Assembly: GCA_965223095.1 (NCBI GenBank)
Contig: OZ244979.1
Coordinates: forward strand, 3,100,001 to 3,164,000
Reading direction: 5' to 3'
Origin: J054 sp965223095
Lineage (GTDB): Bacteria > Pseudomonadota > Gammaproteobacteria > Steroidobacterales > GCA-2729495
Length of the DNA stretch: 64,000 nucleotides
In this document: positions 52,401-61,307 of the stretch, piece after piece
Position numbering within the stretch: the stretch's first letter is position 1
Layout of the letters: the number at the start of each line of letters is the position of its first letter
The notes under the pieces: generated by a model
What the model was told of the DNA's origin: nothing
Database searches by the model: none
Seen by the model: the letters and a program-made list of their open reading frames with translations, nothing else
Translations under genes and position numbers: made by a program

Positions 52401-53135
52401 CTAAGCCCGGGACCCGCTCATCCGCCGCAGAGCACCTAAACCTAATAACGCCGAGCCAAATAACCAAACCGCCGCCGGTACCGGCACAATGGTGGTCACA
52501 GTGAGGAACAACTTCTTATCGATTCGGGCATATTCACCGGCGGCCGTTGTATCAGCCTGCAAGGTATTGGTTACCATTAAGGAAATCTCACTGGCTAAGT
52601 CGTCGAAGGCTGCCGACGGACTGATCGAACCATCCAGCGACCATTCCGCCGGAACGAAGCCGGTGGGCGAGCTAGAAGAAAACGTGCCACCGCTCGTTGC
52701 CGACTCGGGAAATCCCGTGGTGCCGAGATCATCCACGAGGTCGGTAATCTCTAAATCCAGCTGGGCTGAAACCGTGCCGCCATTAATGATTTGGTAATCG
52801 CCGGACTCGCTGGCCGATAAATTAACCAGCTCCGCACCCGTCAAGCTATAGATACGGGTGAAGGTAAATGACTGTACATTGGTATCTGTACCCCCAACAC
52901 CCTGCGCCTCGGCGGCAAAGGCCGTGGGCGTAAAAGCCAGTACGTCGCTACCGGTCAACAACGTAGGCGTCCCAAAGGCAGCCCCGCCAACACCCGGATT
53001 CGCCAGTGGATCATTGTCGTATTCGTAGCAAATGTTCGGACCGCACAGGGTGACCAGTGCTGCATTGACCGGCAAGGCACACGCAATAAGGCAAGTAGCC
53101 ATCAAGTATCGCAGGTAGGGATTGAGCAAATTCAT
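52401..53135 (-). CDS. Secreted PEP-CTERM-type (VPxPA) protein, paralogue A
   Basis: 244 residues. The signal peptide (YLMATCLIACALPVNA) precedes a mature start with LCGPNICYEYDNDPL, two cysteines that could pair. The central domain is Asp/Ser/Thr-rich with SGDYQIINGGTV. The end has IDKKLFLTVTTI and then a sorting tail: VPVPAAVWLFGSALLGLGALRR, that is, a VPxPA motif, a membrane helix and basic residues, as in VPLPA/PEP-CTERM proteins recognised by an exosortase. The protein is a tandem paralogue of the next gene, and the two share the same blocks in the same order. Function unknown; envelope or biofilm matrix is likely. Confidence 0.83.
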   Translation of the reverse strand: MNLLNPYLRYLMATCLIACALPVNAALVTLCGPNICYEYDNDPLANPGVGGAAFGTPTLLTGSDVLAFTPTAFAAEAQGVGGTDTNVQSFTFTRIYSLTGAELVNLSASESGDYQIINGGTVSAQLDLEITDLVDDLGTTGFPESATSGGTFSSSSPTGFVPAEWSLDGSISPSAAFDDLASEISLMVTNTLQADTTAAGEYARIDKKLFLTVTTIVPVPAAVWLFGSALLGLGALRRMSGSRA

Positions 53136-53412
53136 AGTTATTAAACTTCAAGCCATCGAGCCACTGGCAAACAGCGTCACTGATTCTAGCGAATGTAGTA
53201 CATCCAACGACATACCGAATTAACAGTATGCCGAGAGTCAGGTCTAGGTTTTTTTACGCCAAATAGCGAATAAGCCCGTAAACCGGCACAATCCGGAACC
53301 GGACCATAATTATTGAGCTGGCACAAAGTCGGCAGCCAGCGGATTTCCTTATCGTTAGTTGAACATCCCGGACGACCGAGCGTCCGCGCCCCTTGTAAAA
53401 ATAAAATTCCCG

Positions 53413-54132
53413 CTATGCCAGCCTGTGCCGCCGAAAGCCCAGCAGAGTCGCTAGACCGGAAATCAGTAACCAAACCGCCGCCGGCACGGGCACAACCGTC
53501 GCAACAGTTAAAACCAACTTTTTGTCAATTTGGGCGAACCCACCCGTAGCGGGCGTGAAAGCCTGCAATGTGTTTTGAATTTGCAAATCGATGTCATTGG
53601 CGAGGTCAATGAATTCCGCGTCGGGAAATACCTCGCCCGTGAGCGCCCATTCATCCGTTGTTAGTCCTGTTGGGGTTGACGTATTCCAATTAAAATTATC
53701 CACCAAGATTTCCGGAAAACCCGGCAAGCCACCATTATCGACCTGGTCAACGACCTGCAAGCGCAGATTCACATTCACGGTTCCACCGTTAATGATCTGG
53801 TAGTCGCCAGACTCCGCCACCGAAATGCTCGCGATATCCGAACCATCAATAGAGTAAACACGATCAAATTGAAAAATCTGCGTATTGGTATCGAAACCGT
53901 TCGACCCACTGGCAGCCGCCTGGAAATTTGTCGGGGTAAATTCTAGAGAGTCACTGCCACCCAGCAAGGTCGGTAAACCAAATCCGGCGACGCCGGCATT
54001 AACTAGCGGGTCGTCATCATATTCGTAGCAGATGTTTGGGCCACACAGTGTGACTGGAACAGCCTGCGCAACTCCACCAAGCAAAGACAACAGGCAACCC
54101 ATGGCTGCAAGACGAACACTTCCCATCTTCAT
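53413..54132 (-). CDS. Secreted PEP-CTERM-type (VPxPA) protein, paralogue B
   Basis: 239 residues. The signal peptide (MGSVRLAAMGCLLSLLGGVAQA) is followed by TLCGPNICYEYDDDPL, SGDYQIINGGTV and IDKKLVLTVATV, all matching paralogue A. The tail VPVPAAVWLLISGLATLLGFRRH again gives VPxPA, a membrane helix and basic residues. The ATG at 54132 is chosen over one 12 codons upstream because AAGGGG lies 7 nt before it. It is 278 bp upstream of paralogue A on the same strand, so each may have its own promoter. The middle parts diverge more than the ends. Confidence 0.83.
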   Translation of the reverse strand: MKMGSVRLAAMGCLLSLLGGVAQAVPVTLCGPNICYEYDDDPLVNAGVAGFGLPTLLGGSDSLEFTPTNFQAAASGSNGFDTNTQIFQFDRVYSIDGSDIASISVAESGDYQIINGGTVNVNLRLQVVDQVDNGGLPGFPEILVDNFNWNTSTPTGLTTDEWALTGEVFPDAEFIDLANDIDLQIQNTLQAFTPATGGFAQIDKKLVLTVATVVPVPAAVWLLISGLATLLGFRRHRLA

Positions 54133-54361
54133 GATGGAACCCCTTATTGTTTGCGTCATTAGGTCCACTCCGCAGCCGCCCCTTAATTTATTGCGGCTTA
54201 CTCGAAACGGTTCCGGTCATAACTTTAGCTATAGCCCACCCAGAAGGCAAATAATGCCTTGCCCGCCAAGCCAAATCGGGCCTATCTTATGTTAAATAAA
54301 ATCGCTTGGGGATCAATGGCTTGCCGAGTCGGGCGACGGGAACCGGCGCAACGAGAGCTAC

Positions 54362-54442
54362 GCTTGCACGCCGCAAGCTGAGGAAACAATCCCCAGGCCC
54401 GTACGGAATTTCACGCAGACACGCGGCGTTGCACAACGCCGC
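54362..54442. repeat. Two hairpin-forming inverted repeats in the gap before the propionyl-CoA operon
   Basis: GCTTGC/GCAAGC (54362-54378, loop of 5 nt) and GCGGCGTTG/CAACGCCGC (54423-54442, nearly perfect palindrome). Both lie in the gap of about 420 bp between divergent genes. Neither is followed by a T-run long enough for a terminator call. Roles unknown. Confidence 0.45.
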
Positions 54443-54497
54443 TCTCAAATAGCTATTCTTTTTAATCATTTATAGAATATTTCAAAGCCAGCTTAAA

Positions 54498-54511
54498 GGT
54501 ATTCGAATACC
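54498..54511. promoter_or_regulatory. Perfect 14-bp palindrome, candidate operator of the propionyl-CoA operon
   Basis: GGTATTCGAATACC is identical to its reverse complement. It lies 43 bp upstream of the lyase ATG, just downstream of an AT-rich stretch with TATAGAAT that could be a -10 region. This spacing suits a repressor site. The regulator and its ligand are not known; a propionyl- or methylmalonyl-CoA-responsive regulator is a guess. Confidence 0.45.
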
Positions 54512-54553
54512 GGGCCGGCCCAATTCAGCCAGCAATTACCGCAACACACAGCC

Positions 54554-55423
54554 ATGCCAATAGACCCGCGCCTACGCCGATCCATCCTCTATATGCCTGC
54601 CACGAATACGCGGGCATTGGAAAAAGCCCGAGATCTAGACATCGATGGCCTCATCATGGACCTCGAAGACGCGGTGGCGCCTGACGCAAAGGAGGCCGCT
54701 CGCGAAGCCGCCCTGGCCGCCATTGCGCAAGGTGGCTACGGGCACCGCGAAGTGATATTGCGAGTCAATGCCCCAAACTCACCCTGGGGGCCGGCAGACC
54801 TCACCGCCGCCGCCCGCAGCGGTGCCGATGCCGTCTTGATTCCGAAAATCGATTGCGCGGATGATCTGCAGGCAGCAGCCCGCAGCCTGCACCAGGCTGG
54901 CGCGCCGCCGGAATTGGCACTCTGGGCCATGGCCGAAACACCTCTGGGCATTACCAACATCACTAGCATTGCAGCCGCCAGCCCGCGACTGCGGGTCTTG
55001 GTCATGGGTACCTCCGACCTCGGCAAGGCGCTCCGGCTCCCGCAAGACGGCAATCGGCTGGGGCTCCAAACCGCGCTGGGACACTGCGTATTGGCCGCCC
55101 GCGCCCAGGGCCTTGATATACTAGACGGCGTATATGGGGATCTCACCAACGAGCCCGGGTTCCGAGCCGCCTGCGAGCAAGGCAAGGCACTGGGGTTCGA
55201 TGGGAAAACCTTGATTCATCCCCGGCAGATTTCTGCCAGCAACGAAATCTTCGGTGTTTCGGCGCCTGAATTGGCCCGGGCCCAAAAGCTTGTTGATGCT
55301 TGGGAACAGGCAGCTAGGGCGGGCCAGGGAATCGCCGTGGCGGATGGCCAAATGATCGAAGAACTACATGCCGCCGATGCGCGGCGCCTGTTGGCGCTGG
55401 GCAAGGCAATCGCGACGCGCTGA
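54554..55423 (+). CDS. HpcH/CitE-like CoA-ester lyase (malyl-/citramalyl-CoA lyase type)
   Basis: A 289-residue TIM-barrel lyase. RRSILYMPATN at 9-19 and MDLEDAVAP at 40-48 carry the family's CoA and metal-binding residues, the catalytic acidic pair being in DLEDAV. A second acid occurs in WAMAETPLG. MGTSDLGKAL and FDGKTLIHPRQI complete the fold. It cleaves a 3-hydroxyacyl-CoA to acetyl- or propionyl-CoA plus a 2-oxoacid. It is first in the operon with methylmalonyl-CoA mutase, 14 nt apart. Candidate roles are beta-methylmalyl-CoA lyase feeding propionyl-CoA, or a citramalyl-CoA lyase clearing itaconyl-CoA that would poison the B12 mutase. Sequence alone does not decide. Confidence 0.86.
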   Translation: MPIDPRLRRSILYMPATNTRALEKARDLDIDGLIMDLEDAVAPDAKEAAREAALAAIAQGGYGHREVILRVNAPNSPWGPADLTAAARSGADAVLIPKIDCADDLQAAARSLHQAGAPPELALWAMAETPLGITNITSIAAASPRLRVLVMGTSDLGKALRLPQDGNRLGLQTALGHCVLAARAQGLDILDGVYGDLTNEPGFRAACEQGKALGFDGKTLIHPRQISASNEIFGVSAPELARAQKLVDAWEQAARAGQGIAVADGQMIEELHAADARRLLALGKAIATR

Positions 55424-55437
55424 AAGGATCCACGGGA

Positions 55438-57591
55438 ATGGCCGAAAAACAACAACCAACCCTCGCCGATTGGGATCGGCTCGCCACCAAAGAAGGCAAA
55501 GGCCGCAGTTCCGCAGACCTGATCTGGCAAACGCCGGAGGAAATTCCGGTAAAGCCCCTGTATACCTCAGCCGACCTGACTGGACTAGCCCACCTGGACA
55601 GCCTCCCCGGCTTTGCGCCGTTCGTTCGTGGACCACGGGCAACCATGTATGCCGGCCGACCCTGGACGGTCCGGCAATACGCGGGTTTTTCCACCGCGGA
55701 AGAATCGAACGCTTTTTATCGACAAAATTTAGCGGCGGGACAAACGGGCTTGTCCGTGGCCTTTGATCTGGCCACCCATCGCGGCTACGACTCCGACCAT
55801 CCGCGCGTCGTGGGCGATGTGGGCAAAGCGGGTGTCGCCATCGACACTGTCGAGGACATGAAAATATTGTTCGATGGGATACCGCTGGACAAGATGTCCG
55901 TGTCTATGACCATGAATGGAGCGGTGATTCCCATCATGGCTATGTACATCGTAGCCGCCCAGGAACAAGGCGTGAGCGCGAAACAGCTCGCAGGCACCCT
56001 GCAAAACGATATTCTCAAAGAATTCATGGTGCGCAACACCTATATATACCCCCCCGCCCCATCCATGCGCATCGTGGCGGACATCATCGGCTATACCGCG
56101 CGCAATATGCCCCGCTACAACTCCATCTCGATATCCGGTTACCACATGCAGGAAGCCGGGGCCACCTGTGTACAAGAATTGGGGTTCACCATCGCCGACG
56201 GTATCGAGTATGTGCGCGCCGCCTTAGCCAGCGGCCTCAAAGTGGACGAATTCGCGCCGCGGCTGTCCTTCTTTTTTGGCATCGGCATGAATTTCTTCAT
56301 GGAGGCCGCCAAGCTGCGCGCTGCGCGTCTGCTGTGGGCAGAAATGATGGAACAGCTCTTTAGCCCCGAAGACGCGCGTTCGCTAATGCTCCGCACGCAC
56401 TGCCAAACTTCCGGTGTTAGCTTGACGGGACAAGACCCCTACAACAACATTATTCGTACCACCGTCGAAGCACTGGCCGCAGCTCTAGGCGGTACGCAAT
56501 CGCTGCACACCAATTCCTTCGACGAAGCATTGGCCCTCCCCACACCCTTCTCCGCTCACATCGCTCGCAATACGCAATTGGTCCTGCAAGAAGAAACCGG
56601 CATCACGCAGGTGGTTGATCCGCTGGCCGGCTCCTACTATGTGGAAACGCTAACCGCAGAATTAGCCAGCTCGGCGCGCGCACTTATCCAAGAAGTAGAA
56701 GACATGGGTGGCATGACCAGGGCAGTCGAATCGGGCATGCCCAAGCTGCGCATTGAACAGGCTGCCGCGCTCAAACAAGCGCGAATTGACCGCGGCGAGG
56801 AAGTGATCGTCGGCGTGAACAAGTACCAACGTGAAGATGAACCCGAAATTGAAGTGCGCGACATTGACAACACCGCCGTGCGTGAGCTGCAGCTTGAAAA
56901 ACTGGCGAAAGTCCGCGCGCAACGCGACGAACCAGCCTGCACGGCCGCACTAAAGACGCTGACCCAAGCCGCTGAGTCTGGCGACGGCAACCTGCTGGAT
57001 CTGGCCATCGCCGCGGCCCAGGCACGCGCCACCGTGGGAGAGATTTCTTCAGCCATGGAAGAAAGTTTTGGGAGGCATCAAGCAGTGACTCAATCCATCA
57101 GCGGTGTTTACGCATCGGCCTATGACGGCGATGAAAGCTTTACCGAAATTCAGGCCGACGTTGAACAATTTAACCAAGAAGAAGGCCGGCGCCCACGGAT
57201 GTTGGTGGTTAAACTAGGCCAAGATGGCCACGACCGGGGAGCGAAGGTCATCGCAACCGCTTTCGCCGATATTGGTTTTGATGTGGACATCGGTCCGCTG
57301 TTTCAAACGCCCGAAGAAGCCGCGCGGCACGCCTTGGAAAACGATGTGCATGTGGTCGGCGTGTCATCCCAAGCTGCCGGCCACAAAACCCTGGTGCCAC
57401 AGCTTATCGAAGCGCTCCATACTCAGGGCGCGAAAGACATATTGACCGTCTGCGGCGGGGTCATCCCGCCCAAGGATTACAATGAATTGATGCAGGCGGG
57501 CGTTGCGGCCGTTTTTGGCCCCGGCACGAACATCCCGGTGGCGGCCGCACAAGTCATCCGTCTAATTCGCGAAAGCCGAGCGGGTGGTTAG
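55438..57591 (+). CDS. scpA: Methylmalonyl-CoA mutase (B12-dependent, single chain)
   Basis: A 717-residue enzyme converting (R)-methylmalonyl-CoA to succinyl-CoA with adenosylcobalamin. The barrel begins YAGRPWTVRQYAGFSTAEESN and includes the substrate motif RNTYIYPPAPSMR. The C-terminal cobalamin domain has GQDGHDRGAKVIATAF near residues 590-606, with the cobalt-coordinating His in DGHDRG. The domain ends in CGGVIPPKDY and the usual GPGTNIP. Length is that of the alpha/large-chain-only mutases such as ScpA/MutB; no separate small subunit gene is present. It is 14 nt after the lyase and 116 nt before pccB. Confidence 0.95.
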   Translation: MAEKQQPTLADWDRLATKEGKGRSSADLIWQTPEEIPVKPLYTSADLTGLAHLDSLPGFAPFVRGPRATMYAGRPWTVRQYAGFSTAEESNAFYRQNLAAGQTGLSVAFDLATHRGYDSDHPRVVGDVGKAGVAIDTVEDMKILFDGIPLDKMSVSMTMNGAVIPIMAMYIVAAQEQGVSAKQLAGTLQNDILKEFMVRNTYIYPPAPSMRIVADIIGYTARNMPRYNSISISGYHMQEAGATCVQELGFTIADGIEYVRAALASGLKVDEFAPRLSFFFGIGMNFFMEAAKLRAARLLWAEMMEQLFSPEDARSLMLRTHCQTSGVSLTGQDPYNNIIRTTVEALAAALGGTQSLHTNSFDEALALPTPFSAHIARNTQLVLQEETGITQVVDPLAGSYYVETLTAELASSARALIQEVEDMGGMTRAVESGMPKLRIEQAAALKQARIDRGEEVIVGVNKYQREDEPEIEVRDIDNTAVRELQLEKLAKVRAQRDEPACTAALKTLTQAAESGDGNLLDLAIAAAQARATVGEISSAMEESFGRHQAVTQSISGVYASAYDGDESFTEIQADVEQFNQEEGRRPRMLVVKLGQDGHDRGAKVIATAFADIGFDVDIGPLFQTPEEAARHALENDVHVVGVSSQAAGHKTLVPQLIEALHTQGAKDILTVCGGVIPPKDYNELMQAGVAAVFGPGTNIPVAAAQVIRLIRESRAGG

Positions 57592-57707
57592 TTCCAGCCC
57601 TCTTGGGTGCAGCGCAAACGCGAAGTAAGCTGTACAGTTAAACAATAATGATTCAGTAGGGCCGGGTACCGTACCGACGGGCCAGAGCTTTGCACAAGGA
57701 AGACAAC

Positions 57708-59240
57708 ATGCAAGACATCATTCAGCAACTCAGCGAAAAACGCGCGGCCGCAAAACTCGGTGGCGGCCAGAAACGCATCGATAAACAACATGCCAAGGGC
57801 AAGCTGACGGCGCGCGAAAGAATTGAATTGCTGTTGGATGAAGACAGTTTTGAAGAATGGGATTTATTCGTCGAACACCGCTGCACCGATTTCGGCATGG
57901 CGGAGCAAAAAACCCCGGGCGACGGTGTGGTCACCGGCTATGGCACGATCAACGGCCGCCTAGTTTTCGTATTTAGCCAAGATTTCACCGTCTTCGGTGG
58001 TTCTTTGTCTGAAACCCACGCCGAGAAAATCTGCAAAATCATGGAACAAGCCATGAAAGTCGGTGCACCAGTGATTGGGCTGAATGACTCTGGTGGTGCG
58101 AGAATTCAAGAAGGCGTGGCTTCCTTGGGCGGTTACGCCGACGTCTTCCAAAAAAACGTCCTCGCCTCGGGTGTTGTGCCACAAATTTCGCTCATCATGG
58201 GCCCCTGTGCGGGCGGCGCAGTCTACTCGCCCGCCATGACAGACTTCATCTTCATGGTGAAAGACAGTTCCTACATGTTTGTTACAGGTCCCGACGTCGT
58301 GAAGACCGTGACCCATGAAGTCGTAACGGCCGAGGAGCTCGGCGGTGCAATTACACATACCTCAAAATCCGGCGTCGCCGATCTCGCGCTGGAGAATGAT
58401 GTCGAAGCACTGCTTGCCACAAGGCGGTTCTTCAATTTCTTGCCGGCAAACAATCGCGAAAAAGCTCCCATTTGGCCGACCAAAGACCCGGCGACCAGAG
58501 CCGAGCCCTCGCTAGACAGCCTGGTACCCGATGACCCGTCCAAGCCCTACGACATCAAAGAACTCATCCATAAAATTGCCGATGAGTCGGATTTTTTCGA
58601 GATTCAACCCGGCTATGCGCAGAACATCGTGGTGGGCTTCATTCGTCTAGAGGGCCATGTGGTCGGCGTCATTGCCAATCAACCCATGGTGCTGGCCGGC
58701 TGCCTGGATATTGACTCTTCAAAGAAGGGCGGGCGCTTCGTACGCTTCTGCGACGCCTTCAATATCCCGATTCTGACCTTGGTGGACGTACCCGGCTTTA
58801 TGCCCGGTACTAGCCAAGAATACGGCGGCATTATCAAGCACGGCGCTAAACTTTTATATGCCTATGCGGAAGCCACGGTCCCCAAGGTTACGCTAATCAC
58901 CCGCAAGGCTTACGGCGGTGCCTACGACGTGATGGCCTCGAAACACTTGCGCGGCGACGTAAATTTTGCCTGGCCTAGCGCCGAAATCGCCGTTATGGGC
59001 TCAAAGGGCGCGGTGGAAATTATTTTTCGACAAGACATCGGCGATGCGGAAAAAATTGAACGCCGCACTGAAGAATATAAAGAGAAGTTCGCAAACCCAT
59101 TCATCGCGGGCGCGCGGGGATTTATAGACGATGTGATTATGCCCCATGCCACCCGCACACGAGTCTGTCGTTCCTTCGCCATGTTGCGCGACAAGAAGCT
59201 CGAGAACCCGTGGCGCAAGCACGGCAATATTCCACTTTGA
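57708..59240 (+). CDS. pccB: Propionyl-CoA carboxylase beta subunit (carboxyltransferase)
   Basis: A 510-residue carboxyltransferase moving CO2 from biotin to propionyl-CoA. Features are GGGQKRIDKQHAKGKLTARERI, the N-domain oxyanion region GVASLGGYADVF, GPCAGGAVYSPAMTDF, and the C-domain GFMPGTSQEYGGIIKHGAKLLYA with the final EKFANPF. The ATG at 57708 is chosen because AAGGAAGA lies just before it. Paired with pccA, 63 nt downstream. Length and pairing fit propionyl-CoA rather than acetyl-CoA carboxylase, although the split-gene ACCases are similar. Confidence 0.93.
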   Translation: MQDIIQQLSEKRAAAKLGGGQKRIDKQHAKGKLTARERIELLLDEDSFEEWDLFVEHRCTDFGMAEQKTPGDGVVTGYGTINGRLVFVFSQDFTVFGGSLSETHAEKICKIMEQAMKVGAPVIGLNDSGGARIQEGVASLGGYADVFQKNVLASGVVPQISLIMGPCAGGAVYSPAMTDFIFMVKDSSYMFVTGPDVVKTVTHEVVTAEELGGAITHTSKSGVADLALENDVEALLATRRFFNFLPANNREKAPIWPTKDPATRAEPSLDSLVPDDPSKPYDIKELIHKIADESDFFEIQPGYAQNIVVGFIRLEGHVVGVIANQPMVLAGCLDIDSSKKGGRFVRFCDAFNIPILTLVDVPGFMPGTSQEYGGIIKHGAKLLYAYAEATVPKVTLITRKAYGGAYDVMASKHLRGDVNFAWPSAEIAVMGSKGAVEIIFRQDIGDAEKIERRTEEYKEKFANPFIAGARGFIDDVIMPHATRTRVCRSFAMLRDKKLENPWRKHGNIPL

Positions 59241-59303
59241 TCGCCGTTACGCGAACCAAGACCATGACCCGCATCAAGTAAAACCAACTGTAAGAAGAGC
59301 TGT

Positions 59304-61289
59304 ATGTTTGAGAAGATTCTGATTGCGAACCGGGGCGAGATTGCTTGCCGCGTGATCAAAAGCGCTCGCAAAATGGGCATTAAGACCGTCGCGGTTTACT
59401 CCGATGCTGACCGGAGCGCACTGCACGCACGCATGGCGGATGAAGCCGTACATATCGGCCCCTCCCCATCGGCCGAGAGTTATCTCGTCATGGAAAACAT
59501 TGTGCAAGCCTGCAAAGACACGGGCGCACAAGCGGTTCATCCGGGTTACGGTTTCCTATCGGAAAATGCCGACTTTGTCGGCGAACTCGAAAAGGCCGGC
59601 ATCGCATTCATTGGTCCCGGACAGCACGCCATTACCAGTATGGGCGACAAGATTACGTCCAAAAAGTTAGCGGCTGAGGCGGGCGTGAACACCGTGCCTG
59701 GTTACACCGGCGTCATCGACGGCCCCGACCATGCGGTAGAAATTGCTAAAGATATCGGTTACCCGGTGATGCTGAAAGCCAGCGCCGGCGGCGGTGGTAA
59801 AGGCATGCGCGTGGTTTGGAACGACGCAGAATGCCGCGACGGTTTTACCCTGGCAACGAACGAAGCCACATCCAGCTTTGGTGACGGACGTGTGTTCGCC
59901 GAAAAGTTCATTGAAGAACCGCGGCATATCGAAATCCAGGTTTTGGCAGATACACAAGGCAATGCACTTTATCTGGGAGAGCGTGAATGCTCCATTCAAC
60001 GCCGCCACCAGAAAGTTATTGAAGAGGCGCCCTCCCCATTCTTAGACGAAGCCACGCGCAAAGCCATGGGCGAGCAAGCCGTAACCCTTGCGAAAGCCGT
60101 GGACTATTGCTCCGCGGGCACTGTTGAATTTATTGTCGATGCCAAGCGTAATTTTTATTTTCTAGAAATGAACACGCGCTTGCAGGTTGAGCACCCGGTC
60201 ACGGAACTCATTACGGGCGAAGATCTGGTCGAACACATGATTCGCATCGCCGCGGGCGAAGCTTTAAGCTTGAAACAAAAAGACATAAGTCTGACGGGTT
60301 GGGCCATGGAAGCACGCGTCTATGCCGAAGATCCTTTTCGCAATTTCATGCCCTCTATCGGCCGCTTGTCGCACTACAATCCGCCCGCCGAAAGCGATCA
60401 TGTTCGAGTGGACACGGGCATTGAAGAGGGTTCTGAAGTGTCCATGTTCTATGATCCGATGATCGCCAAGCTGGTCAGTTATGGCGAAACGCGTGATCAA
60501 GCCATAGATCACATGAACGATGCCTTGGACGCTTACTACATCCGCGGCGTTTCTCACAATATTAGTTTCTTGAACGCGATCATGGCGCACCCGCGTTTTG
60601 TAGAAGGTCGTCTATCGACGAATTTTATTGCCGAAGAGTTTCCCGATGGCTTCCATGCGGCTGATGTCGTCCACGACGAGCCCGGACTACCCATCGCCAT
60701 CGCTGGCTCCGTGCACCGGCAACTTATGGACCGCGCAGCGCAACTCAGCGACCAATTACCCAGCCATGAACGTCAAGTCGGTCGTGAGTATGTGGTCGTG
60801 GTGGGCCAGGAGCAGCACCCAATCACGGTGGATCCGGTCGATGGTGGCTTCGAGGTACAAAACGGCGCGACACTTTATCGAATCCGTACCGCCTGGCAAC
60901 TCGGCGAGGCGCTGATAAAAGCGGACGTCAATGGACGGTCGGTGTGCTTTCAGCTTGACCGCATAGGTTTGCGCTATCGACTCTCCCACCGTGGTAGCCA
61001 GTTGGATGCCTTGGTCGTGACACCTCGCACCGCGGAGTTGGCAAGACTCATGCCCGAGAAAGAGCCGCCGGATCTTTCCAAATTCCTGCTTTCACCCATG
61101 CCGGGCTTGTTGGTCCGACTGGTCGTCAGCGAGGGCGACGAGGTCAAGGCAGGTGAAGAACTGGCCGTCGTTGAAGCCATGAAAATGGAAAATAGTTTGC
61201 GCGCTAACGAAGACGTGGTGATCGCGAAGGTGCTCGCGAATCAAGGTGAAAGCTTGGTCGTCGATCAAGCCATACTCGAATTCGAGTAA
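59304..61289 (+). CDS. pccA: Propionyl-CoA carboxylase alpha subunit (biotin carboxylase and biotin carrier)
   Basis: A 661-residue subunit. The biotin carboxylase domain (1-450) has FEKILIANRGEIACRVI, the ATP-grasp loop KASAGGGGKGMRVV, and EMNTRLQVEHPVTE. A BT-like linker domain of about 100 residues follows. The C-terminal biotinyl carrier has the attachment lysine in VEAMKMENS. Biotinylation at that lysine is expected, given the canonical AMKM. With PccB it makes methylmalonyl-CoA. The next gene, meaB, starts 18 nt after the stop. Confidence 0.95.
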   Translation: MFEKILIANRGEIACRVIKSARKMGIKTVAVYSDADRSALHARMADEAVHIGPSPSAESYLVMENIVQACKDTGAQAVHPGYGFLSENADFVGELEKAGIAFIGPGQHAITSMGDKITSKKLAAEAGVNTVPGYTGVIDGPDHAVEIAKDIGYPVMLKASAGGGGKGMRVVWNDAECRDGFTLATNEATSSFGDGRVFAEKFIEEPRHIEIQVLADTQGNALYLGERECSIQRRHQKVIEEAPSPFLDEATRKAMGEQAVTLAKAVDYCSAGTVEFIVDAKRNFYFLEMNTRLQVEHPVTELITGEDLVEHMIRIAAGEALSLKQKDISLTGWAMEARVYAEDPFRNFMPSIGRLSHYNPPAESDHVRVDTGIEEGSEVSMFYDPMIAKLVSYGETRDQAIDHMNDALDAYYIRGVSHNISFLNAIMAHPRFVEGRLSTNFIAEEFPDGFHAADVVHDEPGLPIAIAGSVHRQLMDRAAQLSDQLPSHERQVGREYVVVVGQEQHPITVDPVDGGFEVQNGATLYRIRTAWQLGEALIKADVNGRSVCFQLDRIGLRYRLSHRGSQLDALVVTPRTAELARLMPEKEPPDLSKFLLSPMPGLLVRLVVSEGDEVKAGEELAVVEAMKMENSLRANEDVVIAKVLANQGESLVVDQAILEFE

Positions 61290-61307
61290 GCAGACTACAG
61301 GCAAGTG

